From Chitinispirillum alkaliphilum (GTDB lineage: Bacteria; Fibrobacterota; Chitinivibrionia; Chitinivibrionales; Chitinispirillaceae), in the NCBI GenBank assembly GCA_001045525.1, contig LDWW01000001.1, positions 310,001 through 374,000 on the forward strand: DNA of 64,000 bases, written 5' to 3'. Of this stretch, positions 34,819 to 44,577 are shown one piece after another; position 1 is the stretch's first letter, and each line of letters opens with the position of its first letter. The notes under the pieces were generated by a model. That model saw only the letters and a list, made by a program, of their open reading frames with translations. It made no database searches and had not been told where the DNA came from. A program made the position numbers and the translations under genes.

Positions 34819-35921
34819 AAAAAACAAACAGTAATAAAAAAGCTTATCATATGATGCTGGTGTCCGCTGGCTTGAAGGGGTGTACTATGCCTGCGGTATC
34901 AGTGGTTTTAGAATTGCGTCGCAGGTGTACCAATGTCTCATTTGCCTGGGTTGGAAGTGGACATAAAGGTGAAAAAGAGGTGTGTAAAAAGTACAACATC
35001 TCTCATATTTTATTGGAATCTGTAAAGGTTAAAAAAGGTGAGGGACAGATACCTGGAATACGCTTTGTCGGAGAGCTTTACAGGTTCAATAAGATTATGA
35101 GTAAAGACAAGCCAAGCGCAATTCTTGCATTTGGAGGTCAGGAGTCAGCCCCCGTGCTGGCCGCTGCACGTCTGAAGAGGATTCCCTATTACCTGATGGA
35201 AAGCAATGCTGTTGCCGATCCGGTGAACAGGTTTTTTGCTTCCGGGGCAAAAAAAATCTTTCTTGGTCACTCCTCAATAAATCTTAATGTGCTGCATGGA
35301 ACAAAAGAGGTAACAGGTATTCCTGTTCGTCAGGTTGTAAAAGGCTATAATAAAACAGAATACCCTTCCGATTTTGACAGATCTAAAACCACTGTCCTTA
35401 TCTGTAATGGAGAAGGGTACTCCTCATCTTTTAACAGCTGTCTTATTGAAACCGTTAAAGAGTGGCTTGAAAATGGAATGCAGGTTGTATGGCAGACAGG
35501 AGTGAGGGATTATGGGGCCTTAACGGAGATGTTCAAAGGATACAGGACTCTTTTTCTGTTTTCTGAAGTAAAGGACCTCTATCCCTTCTATGCTGCTTCT
35601 AAAATTGTAGTTGGAAGAAGCGAACCGGATTTTCTGGCAGAAATAGCCTATTTCGGGTTGCCTTGTATGCTGATATCTTCACCATCTTCGGGAAACAATG
35701 TGCAGTGGCTCAATGCCGGACTTGTTCAGAACCAGGGCTGGGCAAGAAGATTTCAAGAGGGGCAGAATTGTGGGGAGCAGCTTTACAGCTCAGTTAAAGA
35801 GATCCTTCAAAACGAACAGGTGTTTGAAATGATGTGCAGAAAAGCTCTTGACAATGCTCCTATTAACGCTGTAAACCGAATATCGGAAGTTATAATTAAT
35901 GATCTGGGGATAAAAGCATGA
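34815..35921 (+). CDS. murG: Highly divergent MurG-like glycosyltransferase
   Basis: 368 residues, normal MurG size and position, with the expected two-domain GT-B outline, but most signature motifs are altered. The first glycine loop GGTGGH becomes AGLKGC (no histidine); HEQN becomes MESN; the second glycine loop GGSQGA becomes CNGEGYSS. The nucleotide-binding region R-S-G-x-x-x-x-x-E is partly kept as GRSEPDFLAEIAYFGLP with the key glutamate. MurG adds GlcNAc to lipid I. Either this is a lineage-specific active form or it has changed role. It overlaps both neighbours by 4 bp. Confidence 0.75.
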   Translation: MKKTNSNKKAYHMMLVSAGLKGCTMPAVSVVLELRRRCTNVSFAWVGSGHKGEKEVCKKYNISHILLESVKVKKGEGQIPGIRFVGELYRFNKIMSKDKPSAILAFGGQESAPVLAAARLKRIPYYLMESNAVADPVNRFFASGAKKIFLGHSSINLNVLHGTKEVTGIPVRQVVKGYNKTEYPSDFDRSKTTVLICNGEGYSSSFNSCLIETVKEWLENGMQVVWQTGVRDYGALTEMFKGYRTLFLFSEVKDLYPFYAASKIVVGRSEPDFLAEIAYFGLPCMLISSPSSGNNVQWLNAGLVQNQGWARRFQEGQNCGEQLYSSVKEILQNEQVFEMMCRKALDNAPINAVNRISEVIINDLGIKA

Positions 35922-37291
35922 AGCAGTTTAGAAAACAGATACACATGGTCGGTATTGGTGGTGCTGGAATGTGCCCCATTGCTGAGCTGCTGCATGAATC
36001 GGGACATATGGTTACCGGAAGTGATATGCAGAGAACAGAAGCAACCCAGAGACTTGAAGCTGCAGGTATAAAAATACAGTACGACCACACACCTCTACTT
36101 GCAAGAAGTGCGGATCTGCTTATTTATTCAAGTGCTGTAAAGACTGATAACCTGGAGAGAGTTTTCGCGGCTGAAAATGGTATTCCCGAGATGCGCAGGG
36201 CGGAGGTGCTTGGGGATTTGATGCGAAATCATTTCACCGTTTGTGTCTCCGGTACTCACGGTAAAACAACCACTACTTCTCTTATAGGGGCGCTGTTCTG
36301 TGATGCGGAAGAAAACCCAACCGTGCTTGTGGGCGGGATGCTTAGAAATACAGGTTCACATGCTGTTATTGGTAAAGGAAGGGTGATGATTGTGGAGGCC
36401 GATGAATATGACCGTTCATTTCTGGCCATGTATCCATCCATTGCAATAATCACCAATATTGAAGCAGATCATCTCGACTGTTACAATGACCTTGATGATA
36501 TCAAAAATACTTTTGTCCAGTTTACCGAAAGAGTACCTTTCTACGGAGCCGTTATTGCCTGTATAGATGATCCGGGAGTGCGGGATATTCTCCCCGGGAT
36601 CGAAAGAACTATTATTACCTACGGCCTTCAGGAAAATGCTGATTACCGGGCTGTAAATGTAAAGAGTGCAGATGCACAGTGTGTTTTTGATGTTTTGCAT
36701 AAAAACACCATGCTGGGTTCAATAAAACTAAACCTGCCGGGAATGCACAATCTCAGAAACGCTCTTGCATGTATTGCTTCCGGAATGGAAATGGGAATAG
36801 ATTTTGAAACCATTTATAAAACCCTGTCATCTTTTGAGGGTGTAAAGCGAAGATATGAAATACTGGGAACCTTTGGTGGAGTTACTGTGATTGACGACTA
36901 TGCTCATCATCCCGGAGAAATAAAAGCTACTCTTGAAGCCGCAATGAACGGAGGATATAAAAGAGTATTTGCTGTTTTTCAACCCCATTTGTATAGCAGA
37001 ACACGGGATTTCATGGATGGCTTTGTCTCAAGTCTTTCGTTGGCCGATAAGGTTCTGATTACCGACATATACAAAGCCAGAGAGTTGCCCATTGAAGGTG
37101 TTGATGCCTCGATGATCGCAAAGCGTCTTGAGGGTACCGGTCATGCATATGTTGATTTTTTCAAAAATAAGAGCACTATTATTTCTCATCTGAAAAATAA
37201 TGTGGAGCCTGGTGATGCGGTGGTGTTTATGGGTGCAGGGGATATATGTAAAACAGCTCTGAATTTCGCTAAGGAGCTTCGGGGTGAATAA
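35918..37291 (+). CDS. murC: UDP-MurNAc:L-alanine ligase
   Basis: 457 residues. It attaches L-Ala to UDP-MurNAc, the first peptide step. Seen: the N-terminal loop HMVGIGGAGMCPIAELL near 9-25, the ATP loop VSGTHGKTTTTSLIG near 109-123, EADEYDRSFL, and the C-terminal DDYAHHPGEIKATLEAA. It begins inside the end of murG with ATGA overlap. Confidence 0.96.
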   Translation: MKQFRKQIHMVGIGGAGMCPIAELLHESGHMVTGSDMQRTEATQRLEAAGIKIQYDHTPLLARSADLLIYSSAVKTDNLERVFAAENGIPEMRRAEVLGDLMRNHFTVCVSGTHGKTTTTSLIGALFCDAEENPTVLVGGMLRNTGSHAVIGKGRVMIVEADEYDRSFLAMYPSIAIITNIEADHLDCYNDLDDIKNTFVQFTERVPFYGAVIACIDDPGVRDILPGIERTIITYGLQENADYRAVNVKSADAQCVFDVLHKNTMLGSIKLNLPGMHNLRNALACIASGMEMGIDFETIYKTLSSFEGVKRRYEILGTFGGVTVIDDYAHHPGEIKATLEAAMNGGYKRVFAVFQPHLYSRTRDFMDGFVSSLSLADKVLITDIYKARELPIEGVDASMIAKRLEGTGHAYVDFFKNKSTIISHLKNNVEPGDAVVFMGAGDICKTALNFAKELRGE

Positions 37292-38093
37292 GCGAACAGG
37301 TGCAAACAGCAGAAAATCAGCTGCTAAAAAAAAACAATCACGTAATCGTGTTGCAAAAAAGGTCATTTCGGCAATTATGCTTGTGTCCTGTGTGATTGCT
37401 GTTCTTTATTTTGGGTGGCTGGGTGGCAGGGAACTTTATGTTTTTTCTGTTGAAGCGCTTGATTCATCGGATCTGCTTTCTGTTAAACAGGTGGAAATAA
37501 AAAACTCTACACCGGAGATGGAGAGAAAAATTGATTCAGTTATAGACACCTTGATAGAAGAAAAGATTTACAGAGTAAAACCCGGTAAGATCATCTCCGC
37601 ATTGGAAACTATTCCTGAAATCAGGGATGTAAAGGTAAGGAGAAGCTTACGGGGAAAGGTGACAATAACAATAAACAAAAGGACACCGTTTGTTCTTTTT
37701 CAGGCTGGTGAAATGTATCTGGCAGACAGAGAGGGCGTGGTTTACCCGGTTAAAACAGGTGTGTTCTATGAATACCCTGTTATTACAGGAAGTAAAATTG
37801 AAAATGGCAAAATATACAGTCGGGATTTGGAGTATGTACTGAATTTAATCGATTATGCAAAAAGAATGGACAAGGTTTTTTACAGACAGATTTCACAAAT
37901 TAATATGAGTGATTCAAATCAAATTTACTTCACTTTCTCATCTTCACCGGTGAAGTATATAGTTCCAAGAATCGGATTTGAATCACGCTTGGCCCATGCA
38001 GAGAAAATTCAACAAATGATTACAGAAGGATTATGGGATCCTGAAAGTGTGAACTTAAGTAGTCGCGATCTTGCTTTTTTGCGTTTAAATTAG
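37284..38093 (+). CDS. ftsQ: Division protein FtsQ (DivIB)
   Basis: 269 residues. A basic cytoplasmic tail, one membrane segment (about 27-46, VISAIMLVSCVIAVLYFGWL), then a POTRA-like domain (about 65-135: LSVKQVEIKN through IRDVKVRRSLRGKVTITINKRTPF) and the FtsQ beta domain. It scaffolds FtsL and FtsB at the septum. The GTG start at 37284 overlaps murC by 8 bp. Confidence 0.9.
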   Translation: MNKRTGANSRKSAAKKKQSRNRVAKKVISAIMLVSCVIAVLYFGWLGGRELYVFSVEALDSSDLLSVKQVEIKNSTPEMERKIDSVIDTLIEEKIYRVKPGKIISALETIPEIRDVKVRRSLRGKVTITINKRTPFVLFQAGEMYLADREGVVYPVKTGVFYEYPVITGSKIENGKIYSRDLEYVLNLIDYAKRMDKVFYRQISQINMSDSNQIYFTFSSSPVKYIVPRIGFESRLAHAEKIQQMITEGLWDPESVNLSSRDLAFLRLN

Positions 38094-38136
38094 AGGGATC
38101 TTTACGTAAATAAATGTGTGTGAAAGGAAGTAGGTT

Positions 38137-39372
38137 ATGAACGAGAATTTATTTGTAGGTCTGGACATCGGTACTACAAAGATTGCCTGCATCATCTCTG
38201 AGCGTGATTCAAGCGGGGCTTTGAAAATTATCGGGGTCGGTGTAAGTCCTTCAGATGGTTTGAGAAAAGGTGTGGTTGTAAATATAGATAAAACTGTTCG
38301 TTCTATTCAGAAAGCTGTGGAAGAAGCTGAACTTATGGCCGGGGTAGATGTTAACAGTGTGTGGGTGGGGATCGCAGGGGATCATATAAGGGCTATTAAT
38401 AGTAAAGGTGTGGTAGCGATTTCAAGGGATGATAATGAAATCTCACAGCTGGATGAGGACCGTGCAATAGATGCTGCAAAAGCGGTCTCTATACCTATGG
38501 ACAGAGAAATACTCCATGTGATTCCCCAGGAATATGTTGTTGACGATCAAAAGGGGATAAAAGATCCAAAGGGTATGTGCGGAGTAAGGCTGGAGACACA
38601 GGTACATATCATTACCGGGGCTATCACCAGTGCGCAGAATATAGATAAAAGTGTAAAGAAAGCTGGTCTGAGCGTAAGGGATCTTGTACTTGAACCGCTT
38701 GCATCCTGTTACTCGGTTCTTGAAAAGGATGAAAAGGAGCTGGGAGTAGCGCTTATCGATATGGGTGGGGGCACAACAGATATCGCGATATATTTTGATG
38801 AGAGCATTCGTCACACAGCGGTGGTTGGTCTGGGCGGGAAAAATGTTACCAGTGATATTGCAATAGGAATCCGCACACCAATTGACAGAGCTGAGGAGAT
38901 AAAGAAACAGTACGGATGCTGCTATGCGCCTTTTGTAAAATCCAATGAGTTTATCAGCGTTCCCGGAGTTGGCGGCAGGGAGCAAAGAGAAGTATCCAAA
39001 GCAGTGCTTGCATCCATTATTGAACCCAGAATGGAGGAGATCCTCTCTCTTGCTCTAAGAGAGATAAAGAGGACAGAATACAGTGATATGCTTGGTGCCG
39101 GTATTGTCCTTACTGGTGGAGGGTCACTTATGGAGGGGGTTCAGGAACTCGCAGAGAAGGTCTTTGATATGCCGGTTAAACTGGGTGTACCAAGTGGGTT
39201 CGGTGGTTTGACTGAAGCTGCCAAATCACCCATTCATGCAACAGGAGTGGGGCTGTGTATGTATGGAATGGAACAGGCTGGTGAGACGACTTCCGGAAAA
39301 AGTACGGGAGGAGAGGATAATTTTAAACAGATTTACGATAAAATGAAATCCTGGGTTAAGGATTTTTTCTGA
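38137..39372 (+). CDS. ftsA: Cell division protein FtsA
   Basis: 411 residues, actin-like. Seen: FVGLDIGTTKIACIISE near 6-22 (phosphate 1), the 1C domain HVIPQEYVVD, phosphate 2 ALIDMGGGTTDIAIY near 205-219, and the adenosine motif IVLTGGGSLMEGV. The C-terminus ends with a likely amphipathic helix (KMKSWVKDFF) that would tether FtsZ to the membrane. Start ATG 38137 with GGAAG upstream. Confidence 0.96.
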   Translation: MNENLFVGLDIGTTKIACIISERDSSGALKIIGVGVSPSDGLRKGVVVNIDKTVRSIQKAVEEAELMAGVDVNSVWVGIAGDHIRAINSKGVVAISRDDNEISQLDEDRAIDAAKAVSIPMDREILHVIPQEYVVDDQKGIKDPKGMCGVRLETQVHIITGAITSAQNIDKSVKKAGLSVRDLVLEPLASCYSVLEKDEKELGVALIDMGGGTTDIAIYFDESIRHTAVVGLGGKNVTSDIAIGIRTPIDRAEEIKKQYGCCYAPFVKSNEFISVPGVGGREQREVSKAVLASIIEPRMEEILSLALREIKRTEYSDMLGAGIVLTGGGSLMEGVQELAEKVFDMPVKLGVPSGFGGLTEAAKSPIHATGVGLCMYGMEQAGETTSGKSTGGEDNFKQIYDKMKSWVKDFF

Positions 39373-39432
39373 TTTGCATTATACAACTAAGTTTAAATTA
39401 TAAAAAAAAATCAATTTAAGGAGGGGGGCCTT

Positions 39433-40776
39433 ATGATGTTTAAGATGGAAGAGAACTTTGACACTGTTGCAAAAATGAAGGTGATTGGTGTCGGTGGAGC
39501 CGGTGGGAATGCTGTTAACAGAATGATCAGTGCCGGGTTGTCAGGTGTTGAGTTTATCTCTGTGAATACAGACGCTATGGCACTTGATAACAACCAGGCA
39601 GCACAGAGACTTCAGATCGGTGAAAGGGTAACCAAGGGTTTGGGAGCAGGTGCTAATCCCGATGTTGGGAAATTGGCAATGGAGGAGGATCGGGATAAAA
39701 TTGCGGCATTTCTTGAAGGTGCTGATATGGTTTTTATTACCGCTGGAATGGGTGGTGGAACAGGTACCGGAGGGGCACCGGTTGTTGCAGAAATCGCTCA
39801 GGAAATGGGAATACTTACTGTTGCAATAGTCACAAGACCCTTTCTGTTTGAGGGAAAGGTAAGGGATAAGAACGCAAACAGAGGGATCGATGAGCTTAGG
39901 AAAAATGTTGACACCATTATTATCATTCCCAACCAGAAACTTCTTACAATTGTCGAACGGACCACTTCCCTTATAGATGCTTTCAAGACGGCTGACGATG
40001 TACTCTATCAGGCTACAAAGGGAATATCTGATCTGATTTCTGTGCATGGTCTTGTTAATCTGGACTTCGCAGATGTGAAGACGATAATGAAGGAAATGGG
40101 TGATGCTCTTATGGGTACAGGATATGCCGAAGGTGAAAATCGTGCTGTTCTGGCCGCTGACAGTGCTATTAACAGTCCGTTGCTGGATGATATCTCTATT
40201 GCCGGTGCTAAGGGCATACTCATCAATATCACCGGTGGTGAGGATATGACTCTGTACGATGTGAGTGATGCAACTCAGACTGTATATGATGTTGTAGGGG
40301 AAGATTCTGATGTTAACATCATCTTCGGTGCTGTTACCGATCCTTCTCTTAACGGTCAGCTCAGGGTAACTGTGATTGCCACAGGGTTCAATGATGATGC
40401 AATTGAGAGGAAAAGACAGGATGCAAGTGCTCCGAAAATGTCTGTAAATCTACCAAAATCAAAATCAGAGCCAGAGAAAAAAGTTGAACAGCTTTCAATC
40501 TCTCTTCCACCGCGTGAAGAAAAACAGGAAATCAAAGCTCAACCGCTTTCTGTGGAGAATGCAGAAGCAGAAAACCAGGTCAAAAGCTCTGAAGCTGAAC
40601 AGAGAGAAGTCAATGAGGAAAGAGCTCCTAATACTTCTGGTATAGAAGTTCCCGCTTTTATGAAAAAAGAGAGCACAATGAAGGAAGCAAGAGTCTACGT
40701 ATCACGTGGAAGTGTAATCACCCAGTATGAAGATGATATGGATGTTCCTACATTTCTGAGAAAGCAGATGCAGTAG
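39433..40776 (+). CDS. ftsZ: Cell division GTPase FtsZ
   Basis: 447 residues. GTPase motifs: [15 protein letters not shown] near 18-32, the signature [14 protein letters not shown] near 105-118 and the T7 loop [12 protein letters not shown] charged linker of about 100 residues follows. The tail carries the conserved C-terminal peptide DVPTFLRKQ at the very end, plus a second, similar motif EVPAFMKKE about 35 residues earlier. The start is preceded by a strong AGGAGGGG. Confidence 0.97.
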   Translation: MMFKMEENFDTVAKMKVIGVGGAGGNAVNRMISAGLSGVEFISVNTDAMALDNNQAAQRLQIGERVTKGLGAGANPDVGKLAMEEDRDKIAAFLEGADMVFITAGMGGGTGTGGAPVVAEIAQEMGILTVAIVTRPFLFEGKVRDKNANRGIDELRKNVDTIIIIPNQKLLTIVERTTSLIDAFKTADDVLYQATKGISDLISVHGLVNLDFADVKTIMKEMGDALMGTGYAEGENRAVLAADSAINSPLLDDISIAGAKGILINITGGEDMTLYDVSDATQTVYDVVGEDSDVNIIFGAVTDPSLNGQLRVTVIATGFNDDAIERKRQDASAPKMSVNLPKSKSEPEKKVEQLSISLPPREEKQEIKAQPLSVENAEAENQVKSSEAEQREVNEERAPNTSGIEVPAFMKKESTMKEARVYVSRGSVITQYEDDMDVPTFLRKQMQ

Positions 40777-40798
40777 TACAATATCTAAACACAAGAGC

Positions 40799-40831
40799 GC
40801 TGGTAGTGATCTTTAGATGATAACTACCAGC
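40799..40831 (+). terminator. Hairpin after ftsZ, possible terminator or leader element
   Basis: GCTGGTAGT (40799-40807) pairs perfectly with ACTACCAGC (40823-40831). No T run follows directly, so it could be a weak or Rho-dependent end of the dcw cluster, or a leader of the small gene at 40866. Confidence 0.5.
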
Positions 40832-40865
40832 CTTATGTTAAACTTTTACCTGGGGAGAGTCGGTA

Positions 40866-41057
40866 TTGAGTGAATGTGAACTTGAACTGATTCGCATGGC
40901 GCAGGGAAGACATCAAAAAATTTACCCCTGCAGCGACAAAAAAGATCTCAATGAGTGCTTTACAAGGCATGGTAACACCATACTTCTTTGGTATAACACA
41001 GAGGATATGAGCACCCATGTTATCCGTAAAAAATTAGGTGAAGTTGCAGAGAGCTGA
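40866..41057 (+). CDS. Small conserved-looking protein, unknown
   Basis: 63 residues from TTG 40866, with GGGGAGAG about eight bases upstream. It fills the space between ftsZ and hinT exactly, ending 2 bp before the convergent hinT stop. The sequence (for example KIYPCSDKKDLNECFTRHG and TILLWYNTEDMSTHVIRKK) has balanced composition with two cysteines and looks like a real small globular protein. I recognise no family. Confidence 0.5.
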   Translation: MSECELELIRMAQGRHQKIYPCSDKKDLNECFTRHGNTILLWYNTEDMSTHVIRKKLGEVAES

Positions 41058-41059
41058 AA

Positions 41060-41404
41060 TTATCCGGGAGGCCACTCCATTTTTCTTCCGCTGAGGATAT
41101 GAAAATGGATATGAAAGACGCTCTGGCCCGAATTCTCGCCGCAATTAAGAACTATTCTGTAGCCTTTTACCTCCAGCTCATGGGCGGTGATGAACTCAGA
41201 TATCGAAACCATCATCCCTTTAAGCAGATCATGATCTTCTGCTGGAATGTCCTGGATTGCGGCGTAATGTTTTTTGGGAATAGCGAGATAGTGCTCCGGA
41301 GCCTGCGGATCGATATCCTTGATAAACACAGCATGTTCGTTTTCATGAATTATACTTGTCGGGATCTCCTTATTGATAATTCTGCAAAACAGGCATGAAC
41401 TCAT
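41060..41404 (-). CDS. hinT: HIT family protein (HinT-like)
   Basis: 114 residues. The histidine triad HIHFHIL is at about 97-103, preceded by the family stretches CLFCRIINKEIPT and DIDPQAPEHYLAIPKKH. HinT-type enzymes hydrolyse adenosine 5'-phosphoramidates. The start ATG 41404 follows AAAGGAGG. Cys4 and Cys7 resemble the zinc pair of some HIT proteins. Confidence 0.95.
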   Translation of the reverse strand: MSSCLFCRIINKEIPTSIIHENEHAVFIKDIDPQAPEHYLAIPKKHYAAIQDIPAEDHDLLKGMMVSISEFITAHELEVKGYRIVLNCGENSGQSVFHIHFHILSGRKMEWPPG

Positions 41405-41466
41405 CTGTGACCTCCTTTGTTGTTGATAACACTTCTGAAACTCAAATTAATTCATTGGAGGTGCCA

Positions 41467-41613
41467 ATGTCGATAACCATAAAAATTGGATTGAACAGCT
41501 TGATGCCACTCCACAGAGCGGCCATGTATAAGGTGGACAGGGTAGGTTGTTTGCCATATACATCAATCAAAGGGAAAGTGCAAAACTGGAAAATCCAGAA
41601 TCATACAATATAG
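41467..41613 (+). CDS. Possible 48-residue ORF
   Basis: ATG 41467 has GGAGG six bases upstream, the only argument for it. The peptide (MSITIKIGLNSLMPLHRAA and on) has no recognisable feature. The 264-bp spacer 41405-41668 otherwise shows nothing. Confidence 0.2.
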   Translation: MSITIKIGLNSLMPLHRAAMYKVDRVGCLPYTSIKGKVQNWKIQNHTI

Positions 41614-41668
41614 TTAAACTGTATTACAAATTGCCTTTTATGTCATTCGGGAACTATTTTCAAAAACA

Positions 41669-42118
41669 ATGAAAACGATCGCAAGAAACAAAAAAGCGTT
41701 CCACGATTACGATATACTGGAGAAGGTTGAAGCTGGTATCGTTCTGAGTGGATCTGAGGTTAAATCTATTCGTCAGGGTAAAATTAACCTGTTGGACAGC
41801 TATGCCCAGTGCTCCCGTGGAGAGCTGTATATAATCCATTTGCATATAAGCCCCTATGGTCAGAGCGGCATGTACACACCTGACCCATACAGAAGGCGTA
41901 AACTGCTGTTGCATAAAAAGCAGATTGAACATCTATGCAGTGAGGTTGAACGAAAACAGCTTACATTGATTCCTTTGTCTGTGTATTTCAAGGACCAGTA
42001 TGTTAAGTTGCAGCTGGGGCTGTGCAGAGGTCGTAAAAAATATGATAAACGGCAGAAGATTGCAGAGCAGGAGTCAAAGAGAAGAATTTCACAACTGGTA
42101 AAGCGCAGTCGTACATGA
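41669..42118 (+). CDS. smpB: SsrA-binding protein SmpB
   Basis: 149 residues, normal size. Seen: IARNKKAFHDYDILEKVEAGIVLSGSEVKS with the GxSEVKS motif, YAQCSRGELYIIHLHISPY, and a basic C-terminal tail KRRISQLVKRS-like needed for decoding-site function. With tmRNA it rescues stalled ribosomes; no tmRNA gene was recognised nearby. It overlaps the next gene by ATGA. Confidence 0.95.
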   Translation: MKTIARNKKAFHDYDILEKVEAGIVLSGSEVKSIRQGKINLLDSYAQCSRGELYIIHLHISPYGQSGMYTPDPYRRRKLLLHKKQIEHLCSEVERKQLTLIPLSVYFKDQYVKLQLGLCRGRKKYDKRQKIAEQESKRRISQLVKRSRT

Positions 42119-43596
42119 ACACTACATATCTGTTGAAATTTATTATGCTTTTGCATATGGTCTTTGCTTTGGGCCTGTTTGCAGGTGTTACTATAAAGCA
42201 CATGCCGCATGATTCAAGCCTAACCATTCCTTCTATCGACAGATCTGAAACAAAATGGGTTTCTATCCCTGATTTCGCCTCTCAGTTAGGATATAGCTGG
42301 AGGTGGAATTTTTTTACCCAGAACCTCACACTAAACAATAACAGCCAAAGAGTTGTATTCTCTCAAAATACAAAATTCTACAGAGTCGGTTCAGAACTGC
42401 TTCAGATACCTGTTGCACCCATACGCAAGGGGGGGACAGTTTATCTGCCCCTGAATCTTCTAGTCGACATATTTCAGAATGATTTGTTTATCGGAACAAT
42501 CTCCTGGCAGGAGGGGGGTAGTGAACTGATTATCAGACACGATGTAAAAAGTGTTAAATCAATAATCAGTGAGGACAGGGAAAGTGAAACACTTGTTACC
42601 ATTTCTCTCTCTGACTCCTCAGAATATGCATTTTCCTATGTCTATCCAAGGCTTGTAGTAACACTGCAGGGGGTGAGGGCTGATGCTGGAGAGCTTCAGG
42701 GAGAAGGACAGGGTGCTGTAGATTCTATTCTTGTACAGCAGCATGAACACTACGCAGAAATTGCATTTATATTAAATAAACGAGTAAAGAAGCCGCAATT
42801 TCAGTATAAAAGTGGCCCTGGATCACTGCAGTTTTCACTAATTCCTGTATCTGATCTTCCTCCGACAATTACAGAGGTGGAGATTCAGGAACTCAGGAGA
42901 ATCGTGATCGATCCCGGTCATGGAGGAAGGGATCCGGGGGCAATCGGTCCCACTGGAGTGATGGAGAAAGATGTAGCACTGGGGTTGTCTCTGGCACTGA
43001 GGGACAAGCTTCAAAGCGAAGGTTTTGAGGTATTTATGACCAGGGATACTGATGTTTTTATTCCTTTGCGGGACCGCACTCAGTTTGCTAACGATAAAAG
43101 GGCAGATCTTTTTATCAGCATCCACGCCAATTCTATTGGTGGATCTCAGGCCCGCAGAGACAATATCAGAGGTTATAAGACATATTTTCTTTCTCAGGCC
43201 AGAAATGAGCATGAGCGACTTGCTGCCATGAGGGAAAATGCGGTAATAGAGTTGGAGGATAAACCCCAGGGGTATGATTTTCTTCAGAGTGTACTGATTG
43301 ATCTGGCGGGCAACGAATATCTCAGGCAAAGTCAGGAGTTCTGCATTATTATAGATCAGGTGATGTCAAATGGTCCCATAAGCAACCGGATATCTAAACT
43401 CCATCTTGGGGTAGGGCAGGCGAATTTCTGGGTGCTTAACGGAGCATATATGCCTTCAGTTCTGTTTGAAGCGGGATTTATTTCAAATCCCCGCGAGGAG
43501 CAATTACTGAAGTGCAGTGAATTCCAAAAAGAGATGGCTTCAGCATTAACCCAGGCCGTCTTACAATTTAAACATCAGCTAGAGACCGGATTATGA
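42115..43596 (+). CDS. N-acetylmuramoyl-L-alanine amidase (AmiC-like)
   Basis: 493 residues. The N-terminus has a membrane/signal segment (about 5-24). The first half includes a copper-amine-oxidase-N-like or AMIN-like region (about 40-240). The Amidase_3 domain (about 260-490) shows the zinc ligands and catalytic residue: VIDPGHGGRDPGA, MEKDVAL, FISIHAN and VLFEAGFISN. It cleaves the bond between MurNAc and the stem peptide, likely during septum splitting. It overlaps smpB and murI by 4 bp each. Confidence 0.92.
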   Translation: MNTTYLLKFIMLLHMVFALGLFAGVTIKHMPHDSSLTIPSIDRSETKWVSIPDFASQLGYSWRWNFFTQNLTLNNNSQRVVFSQNTKFYRVGSELLQIPVAPIRKGGTVYLPLNLLVDIFQNDLFIGTISWQEGGSELIIRHDVKSVKSIISEDRESETLVTISLSDSSEYAFSYVYPRLVVTLQGVRADAGELQGEGQGAVDSILVQQHEHYAEIAFILNKRVKKPQFQYKSGPGSLQFSLIPVSDLPPTITEVEIQELRRIVIDPGHGGRDPGAIGPTGVMEKDVALGLSLALRDKLQSEGFEVFMTRDTDVFIPLRDRTQFANDKRADLFISIHANSIGGSQARRDNIRGYKTYFLSQARNEHERLAAMRENAVIELEDKPQGYDFLQSVLIDLAGNEYLRQSQEFCIIIDQVMSNGPISNRISKLHLGVGQANFWVLNGAYMPSVLFEAGFISNPREEQLLKCSEFQKEMASALTQAVLQFKHQLETGL

Positions 43597-44417
43597 GTGA
43601 TACAAGGCCGATCGGAATCTTTGATTCCGGTTTGGGTGGACTTACTGTCGTAAAAGAGATTAACCGGCTTATGCCCGGTGAGAGGGTCGTTTATCTGGGT
43701 GATACTGCAAGGTGTCCCTATGGTGGGAGATCAGATGAAGCGATTATGCAATTTGGTCTTCAGGATGCAAAATTCCTACTTAAACAGGATATTAAACTAC
43801 TTGTTGTTGCCTGCAACACAGTCTCTTCTGTTGCACTTGAGTATCTTGAGCAGCAGATAAAGGAGATACCGGTGATCGGGGTGGTTTTGCCCGGTGCAAG
43901 AGCTGCTGTTTTGAGGACCGCCGACAGAAAAATCGGAGTAATTGGAACCACTGCTACCATACGCACCAACTCCTATACCAATGCAATTCATTGCGTTGAT
44001 CGGGGAGTAAAAGTGTATGGTAAATCCTGCCCGCTTTTCGTTCCACTTGTAGAGGAGGGACTTTTTGACAGTGATATCTCCCGGCTTGTGGCTCAGCACT
44101 ATCTTTACGATATGATTGATCTTGGTGTGGATTGTCTTATTCTTGGCTGCACACATTATCCGCTTCTCATGGAGGTGATTCAGGGGACTGTCGGAACAAG
44201 AATGCAGCTTCTTGACAGTGCATTATGGACTGCAAAGGAAGCACAGGATATCCTCACCGCCCTGAACGCTCTTGCACCAAATGATAACAGCGGGCTCCAA
44301 AACAGCCGCTTTATGGTTTCTGATCTGACCTCTAATTTCGAGATTCTTGCAGAGTCCTTTCTGGGTCAGGCACTCCCAGGCCTTGAAAGAATCACCTTGG
44401 AGGAACTTACACAATGA
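43593..44417 (+). CDS. murI: Glutamate racemase
   Basis: 274 residues. Makes D-glutamate for MurD. Seen: GIFDSGLGGLTV near 7-18, catalytic cysteine in VVACNTVS, and the second cysteine in LGCTHYPLL. The start ATG 43593 overlaps the amidase stop. Confidence 0.96.
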   Translation: MSDTRPIGIFDSGLGGLTVVKEINRLMPGERVVYLGDTARCPYGGRSDEAIMQFGLQDAKFLLKQDIKLLVVACNTVSSVALEYLEQQIKEIPVIGVVLPGARAAVLRTADRKIGVIGTTATIRTNSYTNAIHCVDRGVKVYGKSCPLFVPLVEEGLFDSDISRLVAQHYLYDMIDLGVDCLILGCTHYPLLMEVIQGTVGTRMQLLDSALWTAKEAQDILTALNALAPNDNSGLQNSRFMVSDLTSNFEILAESFLGQALPGLERITLEELTQ

Positions 44418-44577
44418 TAAAGCAGAATTGCTTGTCACATATATTTGTCACAGACATAGAGATTATGCGACCACCATTAAGATGGGAGCAGGTCCGCCCT
44501 CCTGACCCCTTAGCCCTTCGCAAATCATAAAAACAGACTAAACTTAAAAAACAGACTAATTAGAAAAGGGGTATAGA

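Noticed and set aside
38443-38985. 180-residue antisense ORF inside ftsA
   Set aside because: ftsA is certain on the other strand; the antisense product has cysteine- and tyrosine-rich low-quality composition.
39541-40047. 168-residue antisense ORF inside ftsZ
   Set aside because: Shadow of a highly conserved gene, no ribosome site.
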